Shown here piece after piece: positions 31,215-36,230 of a stretch of DNA of 36,230 nt. The stretch covers positions 1 through 36,230 of the forward strand of contig NZ_RAWI01000051.1 in the NCBI RefSeq assembly GCF_003612125.1. The letters run 5' to 3'. Within the stretch, counting starts at the first letter, position 1. Every line of letters starts with the position of its first letter. The notes under the pieces were generated by a model. It worked only from the letters and a program-made list of their open reading frames with translations. It ran no database searches and was not told the origin of the DNA. Position numbers and translations under genes: made by a program. The stretch comes from Corallococcus praedator (GTDB lineage: Bacteria > Myxococcota > Myxococcia > Myxococcales > Myxococcaceae).

Positions 31215-32456
31215 TCAACCCCCGCCCGCGACGTGCGGGACCGACACCGGAGGCCGCGCATCCACCAGGGGACTGCGCCCGAGCGCCTCCGCGTACAGGT
31301 CCAGGCTGCGCGACGCCATCACGTCATGGGCGAACTCCGCCCGCGCGCGCTCCTGCGCCCCGCGACCCAGCCGCTCCCGGAGTCCAGGCTCCTCCACCAG
31401 CCGGCGCGCCGCCGCCGCCAGCGCCCGCGCATCGCCCACGGGCACCGTGAGCCCGGTGCGCTCGTGCATGCTCACCCACGCCACACCGGAGCCCGGGATG
31501 GCGGTGTTGATCACCGGAAGACCGCTCGCCAGCGCCTCCACCTGCGACAGGCCATACGCCTCGCTGCGCGCGTTGCTCGGGAACCACAGCGCGGTGGCGG
31601 CCCGGAACGCGCCCGCGAGCGCTTCCGGCGACAGGTAGCCCGCCCACGTCACGCGGTCCTCGATGCCCAGCGCCCGCGCCCGCTCACGGCCTTCCGCGGC
31701 CAGCGGTCCTTCGCCCACGACGACCAGCCGCCCCGGCGCGTGCACCAGCGCCTCCAGCGCCGTGAACAGGCCCTTGTAGTAGACGAGCCGCCCGACCATC
31801 AGCCACAGCGGTCCCCCCGCGGCCTCCGCCGTCCACCGCGCGCGGGCCTCGCGCGCCTCGGCCGAAGGGTGCAGGTACGGCTCAAGCTCGATGCCCAGCG
31901 GCAGCACCCGCACCTTCGACTTGAACGTGGAGAGCAGCGACGAGCCGCGCACGTACGCGTCGCTCGTGGCCAGCAGCCGCGCCGCGCGGGCGTACAGCAT
32001 CCACTCGAAGGGACGGAAGAGCGCGCCCGCGACCTTCTGGCGGATGACGTCGCTCTGGTGCGTCACCACCACGGCGGGCAGGCGCGGCACCGCATCCAGC
32101 GCCAGCACCATGGACGGATTGGGCACGTGCAGGTGCACCACGTCCACGCCCCGCGCCAGCGCGCGACGCAGCGCCACCGGCAGCGCCGGCATCACGTCCA
32201 TGCGCGCGACGGACGCCAGCCGTCCCAGCCGCACCACGCGCACCGCGCCGTCCCATTCCTCGCGCGTGGGGCTGCGGCCGTGGAACTCGTGGCTGGTGCC
32301 GGTGCCATCCACGGAGTGGTTCGCGCACAGCACCTCCACCTGCGCGCCCAGCGCGGCCTGCGCCCGCGCCAGCGTCCGCACGTGCGCCTCCATGCCACCG
32401 GAGGCCGGAGGGTAGAACTTCCCCAGGTGCAGCACCCGCAGGCCCGCGCCCGTCAC
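31215..32456 (-). CDS. Glycosyltransferase family 4 protein
   Basis: A 413-aa GT-B glycosyltransferase translated from GTG 32456, overlapping the wzc stop (GTGA). N-terminal motif: LRVLHLGKFYPPASGGMEAHVRTL. The middle has VDVVHLHVPNPSM and VVTHQSDVIRQK, and the donor domain has LWLMVGRLVYYKGLFTALEAL, LWFPSNARSEAYGLSQVEALASGLP with E-x7-E, and NTAIPGSGVAWVS. This combination is like GT4 mannosyl- or glucosyltransferases in capsule loci. Coupling to wzc suggests it acts in the same pathway. Confidence 0.94.
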   Translation of the reverse strand: MTGAGLRVLHLGKFYPPASGGMEAHVRTLARAQAALGAQVEVLCANHSVDGTGTSHEFHGRSPTREEWDGAVRVVRLGRLASVARMDVMPALPVALRRALARGVDVVHLHVPNPSMVLALDAVPRLPAVVVTHQSDVIRQKVAGALFRPFEWMLYARAARLLATSDAYVRGSSLLSTFKSKVRVLPLGIELEPYLHPSAEAREARARWTAEAAGGPLWLMVGRLVYYKGLFTALEALVHAPGRLVVVGEGPLAAEGRERARALGIEDRVTWAGYLSPEALAGAFRAATALWFPSNARSEAYGLSQVEALASGLPVINTAIPGSGVAWVSMHERTGLTVPVGDARALAAAARRLVEEPGLRERLGRGAQERARAEFAHDVMASRSLDLYAEALGRSPLVDARPPVSVPHVAGGG

Positions 32457-34648
32457 GACGACGCCACCCCGCCCTTCTTCGGTGCGTCCTGGGTCGGGCC
32501 GTAGCCCTGGTAGCCCAGGTACGTGTCGCCGTACCGGGGCTTGCGCAGGTCCACGTCGTTGAGGATGGCGCCGAACATGCGCGCCTGCACGTCCGCCAGC
32601 GAGCGCAGCGCGCGCTTCGCCGCGCCCCGGTCCGTCCTGCCCGCCTTGAACACCATCACCACGCCGTCCGCCTGCGTGGCCAGCACCGCCGCGTCCACCA
32701 CGGCGTTGAGCGGCGGGCTGTCCAGGATGACGCGGTCGAACTTCTCCGACGCCGCGCGCAGCAGGTCCTTGAAGGCCCGCGTGTGCAGCAGCTCCGCCGG
32801 GTTCGGCGGCAGCGGGCCACACGGCAGCACGAAGAGGTTGGGCACCTCCGTGCTCTTCACCGCCTTGTCCAGCGAACCCTCGCCCACCACCAGCGAGCTG
32901 ATGCCCGCGTCGTTGGGCACGCCGAACGCGCGGTGCAGCCGGGGCCTGCGCATGTCCGTGTCGAGCAGCAGCACGCGGTTGCCGCTCTGGGCCATGGCCA
33001 CGCCCAGGTTGATGCACGTGGTGGACTTGCCTTCCTGCGGACCGCTGGAGGTCACCACCAGCGTCTTGAAGGGCTCATCCGGCGACATGAACAGCAGGTT
33101 CGTGCGCACCGCGCGGCAGCACTCCGCCACCGCCGAGCGCGGCGAGCGGTGCACGTACAGGTCACGCTCGCCCGGCTCCCGGCCGCCTTCCATGCGCGGC
33201 ACCACGCCCAGGAACGCCAGCCCCAGCCCGTCCTCCACGTCCGCCTGCGACGCGACGGTGTTCTCCATGAACTCCAGCAGCACCGCCGCGGCCAGCCCCA
33301 TGAGCAGGCCCATCACCCAGCCCACCATCAGGTTGCGCCGCGTGTGCGGCCGCACCGGCACCATCGACGGCCGCGCTTCGTCCAGCACGCGCACGTTGCT
33401 CGTGCGCAAGAGGCCCGACAGCTCCACGTCCTTGAGGCGCTTGAGCACGTCCTCGTAGCGCCGCTGGTTGTCGTCCGACTCGCGCTGGAGCTGCCCGTAC
33501 TCGATGGCCTTCTTGTTCACGACGAAGGCCTCGGCCTTGGTCTCATCCAAGAGCTTGTTGAGGTTGCGCTCCTCGCCCTTCACCTCCACCAGTTGCATCT
33601 CCGCCGAGCGCACCACGTTGGCCAGGCTCTTGAGCAGGTCCTCGCGCACCACCTCCAGCTTGCGGTTGCACTCCAAGAGCTTCGGGTGCTCCGGCAGGTA
33701 GCGCTCCGACAGCTCCGCGCACGCGACCTTCTGCTCGCCGTAGCGCGTCTTCATGTCCTGGATGGGCCCGTCCTTGGCGCCGGGCACGGCCTCCGCCCAC
33801 GTCTCGTCTTCGCCGGCGGCCTTGCGCAGCTGGTGGATGGCGTCCACGCGCGCCTGCTGCGCCGCGATGCGCGTGCGCACCTCGGTGAGCTTCAGGTTGT
33901 AGGAGTTGATGCGCTCGCTGACGATGGAGAGCCGCGACTCCAGCGACGTGGACAGCATGTCCGCGTCCTTCTTCAGGTCGTAGACGGCCAGCTCGCCGGC
34001 CTTCGCCTCGCGGCCCAGTTCGTCCCGGCGGACCTCCAGCCACGTGCGCGCCTCGTCCGTGACGCGCATCTTGAGGGCCTGGTTCTCCGCCATGTACGCG
34101 GCGGCCACCTCATTGGCGAGCAGCGCCGCGCGCTTGGGGTCCACGTCCTCCACGCCAATGTTCATCACCCGCGAGTCCTTGCCGGGCACCACCAGGATGC
34201 GCGAGCGCAACAGGCCCACCGCGTCCGCGCCCTGCATCGCCTGCACGCGCGTCTTCTCATCCAGGTTCGCCGGCAGGCCCAGGAAGCCCGAGTCGTTGGC
34301 CAGCCCCAGCCGGTCCACCACGCGGCTGGCCACCGCGCGCGAGGTGATGACCTCGCTCTGCGTGCCGGTGTATTCCTTGTTGAACCAGTAGTTGCTGCGC
34401 TCCTCCCCCATCACCTCCTTCACCTCGCCGTCGAGGATGCGCGGCGCGGTGACGTCGATGATGAGCGACGTGCTGGCCGCGTAGATGCGCGGCTGACGCA
34501 ACGTCCAGGCCGCCGTGAGCGCGGTGACGGCCAGCGCCACCCCGAGCATCACCCACCGCCTGCGCCACAGTCCCCGCGCCCGGTGCATCACGCTCGCGGA
34601 CGTCGCGCCGGGAGCACCTCCGGCCGGGTCCAACACCGTTCCTTCCAC
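32453..34648 (-). CDS. wzc: Wzc-type polysaccharide co-polymerase and BY-kinase tyrosine autokinase
   Basis: A 731-aa inner-membrane protein that sets chain length and drives export, controlled by tyrosine autophosphorylation. TM1 is about 32-50, followed by the Wzz domain and a long periplasmic coiled coil (about 190-410). A proline-rich stretch precedes TM2 (439-460). The cytoplasmic BY-kinase has Walker A SSGPQEGKSTT (Lys541), Walker A' LLLDTDMRRPR (560-570) and Walker B VILDSPP (640-646). The C-terminal tyrosine cluster is Y706, Y710, Y713, Y716. GTG 34648 follows GGAGAG. It heads a five-gene operon and occupies the position of wzcB/btkA (MXAN_1025) in the M. xanthus BPS locus, from memory. 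Confidence 0.95.
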   Translation of the reverse strand: MEGTVLDPAGGAPGATSASVMHRARGLWRRRWVMLGVALAVTALTAAWTLRQPRIYAASTSLIIDVTAPRILDGEVKEVMGEERSNYWFNKEYTGTQSEVITSRAVASRVVDRLGLANDSGFLGLPANLDEKTRVQAMQGADAVGLLRSRILVVPGKDSRVMNIGVEDVDPKRAALLANEVAAAYMAENQALKMRVTDEARTWLEVRRDELGREAKAGELAVYDLKKDADMLSTSLESRLSIVSERINSYNLKLTEVRTRIAAQQARVDAIHQLRKAAGEDETWAEAVPGAKDGPIQDMKTRYGEQKVACAELSERYLPEHPKLLECNRKLEVVREDLLKSLANVVRSAEMQLVEVKGEERNLNKLLDETKAEAFVVNKKAIEYGQLQRESDDNQRRYEDVLKRLKDVELSGLLRTSNVRVLDEARPSMVPVRPHTRRNLMVGWVMGLLMGLAAAVLLEFMENTVASQADVEDGLGLAFLGVVPRMEGGREPGERDLYVHRSPRSAVAECCRAVRTNLLFMSPDEPFKTLVVTSSGPQEGKSTTCINLGVAMAQSGNRVLLLDTDMRRPRLHRAFGVPNDAGISSLVVGEGSLDKAVKSTEVPNLFVLPCGPLPPNPAELLHTRAFKDLLRAASEKFDRVILDSPPLNAVVDAAVLATQADGVVMVFKAGRTDRGAAKRALRSLADVQARMFGAILNDVDLRKPRYGDTYLGYQGYGPTQDAPKKGGVASS

Positions 34649-34867
34649 GTCGCGTCTCTCCAGAAGGGGGGCTGCCGCGGGGCGGCTTCAGCGGCCCGGC
34701 ATCCGGACCCCGACCTGCACCCACATCGCACAGGGTGAACAACGGCGGGAGCGTGCATCGGCCCGGGCGGGTTGTCCATCACACCGACGCAGCCTGGACG
34801 CTCCTCGTCCATCCGGTCCGATCCACGAACGCGCGCCGTGAGAGCGCCTGTGGTAGTGAGCCGCACC
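34649..34867. other. Divergent control region between wzc and the GT-methyltransferase gene
   Basis: This 219-bp region must hold promoters for two divergent units. It includes a small GCCGC-GGG-GCGGC hairpin just beyond the wzc ribosome-binding site and the octamer palindrome GCCCGGGC. I see no pair of -35/-10 elements good enough to call. Confidence 0.45.
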
Positions 34868-36199
34868 ATGGTCGCAGCCCTCTCCGTGGTCCTCCCCTAC
34901 ACGCCGAAGACCGCCGCCGCGGCCGCACGGTTCGCCCAGGCCCTCGCGGGTCAGGCCCAGGTCGTCCTCGCCGGAGAAGGGCCGGTGGATGTGACGCCCG
35001 GTCCCAACGTCCACGTCCTTCCGGCCCAGGGGGGCAAGGGAGCGTCCATCCGCGCCGCGCTCCCCCACGTCACCGGCAGCATGACCGTGCTCCAGGATCC
35101 GGACGCCGCCTACTCGCCGGACAGCTACGCCGCGCTGGTGCAGCCCCTGCGCGACGACACCGCCGACGGCGTCTTCGGCCGCCGCCCCGGCAACTCCGCG
35201 GAGCTTCTGGCCGAGCGCGCCCTGGGGGGCATCACCCGCTTCGTCACCGACGTGGCCCTGGCGGATCCGCTCACCGGCCTGCGCGCCTTCCGCACGGACG
35301 CGCTGCGCTCCATCCAGCTCACCAGCGACGACGACGCGGTGGACGCGGAGCTGGTGGTGAAGATGGCCGCGCAGCTCTTCCGCCTCACGGAAGTGGCCCT
35401 CCCCCCGCTGCAGGCCGTGCCGCGCCGCCCGGCCTCCGCGCACCTGGCCCGCCTGCGCACCCTGGTGCGCTACGCCACCGTGCGCGACGACGCGGACAAC
35501 CAGCACGAGGGCTACTCCACCCTGGAGCGCATGGACGGCGCCACCCACTACAACCAGTGGCTGGGCCGCCGCTTCCGCGAGCACATGGGCCGCCGCGTGC
35601 TGGAGATTGGCGCCGGCATCGGCACCATCACCCGCGAGCTGGAGGCCGGCTGCGACATGCTGGTCGCGCTGGAGGTGGAGCGCTTCTACGTGGACCGCCT
35701 GAAGAACCTCTTCCGCGGCAAGCCCCACGTGCGCCCCTACCTGTCCGACGTGGCGCTCGCGGACTGGGAGTCGCTCCAGGCGGAGAAGCTGGACACCATC
35801 GTGCTGTCCAACGTGCTGGAGCACATCCCGGACGACGCGTCCGCGGTGCGCCGCTTCCGGCAAATCCTCCAGCCGGACGGCCGCGTGCTCATCCTCGTGC
35901 CGGCGCTGCCGCAGCTCTTCGGTGCCATCGACGAGGCGGTGGGCCACTACCGCCGCTACACGCCCGCCACCCTGCGCGCGGTGCTGGAGGAGAATGGCTT
36001 CCGCGTGGACACGCTGGAGTGGATGAACCTGGTCGGCCTGCCGGGCTGGTTCGTCAACAGCCGCCTGCTGCGCCGCCGCGCGGTGCCCAAGCTCCAGTTG
36101 AAGCTCTACGACACGCTGGCGCCCCTGTTCGCCCAGGCCGAGCAGCAGGTGACGCTGCCGGTGGGCATGAGCCTGTTCGCCGTCGGCCGCGCCGTCTGA
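34868..36199 (+). CDS. Fusion of a GT2/DPM1-like glycosyltransferase domain and a SAM methyltransferase
   Basis: A 443-aa soluble fusion. Residues 1-200 resemble polyprenyl-phosphate mannosyltransferase-like GT-A domains: SVVLPYTPK start, LQDPDAAYSPDSY (75-87) with the D-P-D metal site, and DPLTGLRAFRTDAL (133-146). The usual D-D-G-S nucleotide loop is absent (VVLAGEGPV instead). Residues about 235-440 are a class I methyltransferase: VLEIGAGIGTIT (244-255), LSNVLEHIPDD and LQPDGRVLILVPA, plus the HYRRYTPATLRAVLEENGF block. ATG 34868 is chosen; upstream codons do not fit. It is divergent from wzc. It may glycosylate and methylate one substrate, or the GT half may be only structural. Confidence 0.85.
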   Translation: MVAALSVVLPYTPKTAAAAARFAQALAGQAQVVLAGEGPVDVTPGPNVHVLPAQGGKGASIRAALPHVTGSMTVLQDPDAAYSPDSYAALVQPLRDDTADGVFGRRPGNSAELLAERALGGITRFVTDVALADPLTGLRAFRTDALRSIQLTSDDDAVDAELVVKMAAQLFRLTEVALPPLQAVPRRPASAHLARLRTLVRYATVRDDADNQHEGYSTLERMDGATHYNQWLGRRFREHMGRRVLEIGAGIGTITRELEAGCDMLVALEVERFYVDRLKNLFRGKPHVRPYLSDVALADWESLQAEKLDTIVLSNVLEHIPDDASAVRRFRQILQPDGRVLILVPALPQLFGAIDEAVGHYRRYTPATLRAVLEENGFRVDTLEWMNLVGLPGWFVNSRLLRRRAVPKLQLKLYDTLAPLFAQAEQQVTLPVGMSLFAVGRAV

Positions 36200-36230
36200 C
36201 GCCCCCTTGAGCGCCGAACCCCACCCCACC

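Noticed and set aside
32783-34738. Plus-strand open frame of 651 codons antisense to wzc
   Set aside because: His/Arg/Leu low-complexity translation opposite a protein with complete BY-kinase motifs; typical of high-GC DNA.
1-36230. Mobile elements, CRISPR arrays, tRNA or rRNA genes, direct-repeat attachment sites
   Set aside because: Looked for by eye on both strands; no transposase, integrase, regularly spaced repeats, or structural RNA sequence was recognised.

Overview
The window looks like chromosomal DNA from a myxobacterium, most likely the Myxococcaceae (Corallococcus/Myxococcus type). The evidence is very high GC (roughly 70% by eye), strong third-position GC bias with long spurious antisense frames, frequent GTG starts in GTGA stop/start overlaps, and a gene set resembling a Myxococcus polysaccharide locus. 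No rRNA, tRNA, CRISPR, insertion sequence or phage gene was seen.

Layout. (1) 1-1652, minus strand: the start of an lptA-like gene, lptC and an LpxL-type lipid A acyltransferase, an LPS assembly operon. (2) 1671-3649, plus strand: an isolated succinylarginine dihydrolase (astB) and a YbaK-type deacylase. (3) 3666-6758: a large Wzy/WaaL-family membrane protein with a TPR tail (minus) and a small Cys-rich lipoprotein (plus), divergently arranged. (4) 6803-15367, minus strand: a probable operon of acyltransferase, glycosyltransferase, WecA-type initiating phosphotransferase, two PF14907-like nucleotidyltransferases, UDP-glucose dehydrogenase and a second acyltransferase. (5) 15499-18850: a third acyltransferase and a methyltransferase (plus), then a putative lipoprotein and a ROK glucokinase (minus). 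(6) 19066-21737, plus: Wzx flippase and a fourth acyltransferase. (7) 21751-34648: a GT2 gene (minus), four GT4 genes (plus), and a minus-strand operon of Wzc tyrosine autokinase, two GT4 genes, a second Wzy-like polymerase and another GT4. (8) 34868-36199, plus: a GT-A/methyltransferase fusion.

Together, regions 3-8 form a Wzx/Wzy-dependent exopolysaccharide locus. WecA would load the first sugar phosphate on undecaprenyl phosphate. Ten glycosyltransferases (eight GT4, one GT2, one GT-A/methyltransferase fusion) would extend the repeat, and acyl- and methyltransferases would decorate it. Wzx flips it, a Wzy polymerises it, and Wzc controls chain length and export. Ugd and glucokinase would supply UDP-glucuronate and glucose-6-phosphate. 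The order from wzc through wzx and the initiating enzyme to the large TPR-bearing Wzy resembles, from memory, the Myxococcus xanthus biosurfactant polysaccharide (BPS) locus (wzcB/btkA MXAN_1025, wzxB MXAN_1035, wzyB MXAN_1052). I could not check this by alignment. No outer-membrane export channel (Wza/OPX) or separate phosphatase is visible, so these must lie elsewhere.

The most interesting points are a tandem nucleotidyltransferase pair with one apparently degenerate active site, two different Wzy-like proteins, four acyltransferases, a WecA with a long soluble tail, and a possible hairpin covering the ribosome-binding region of ugd.
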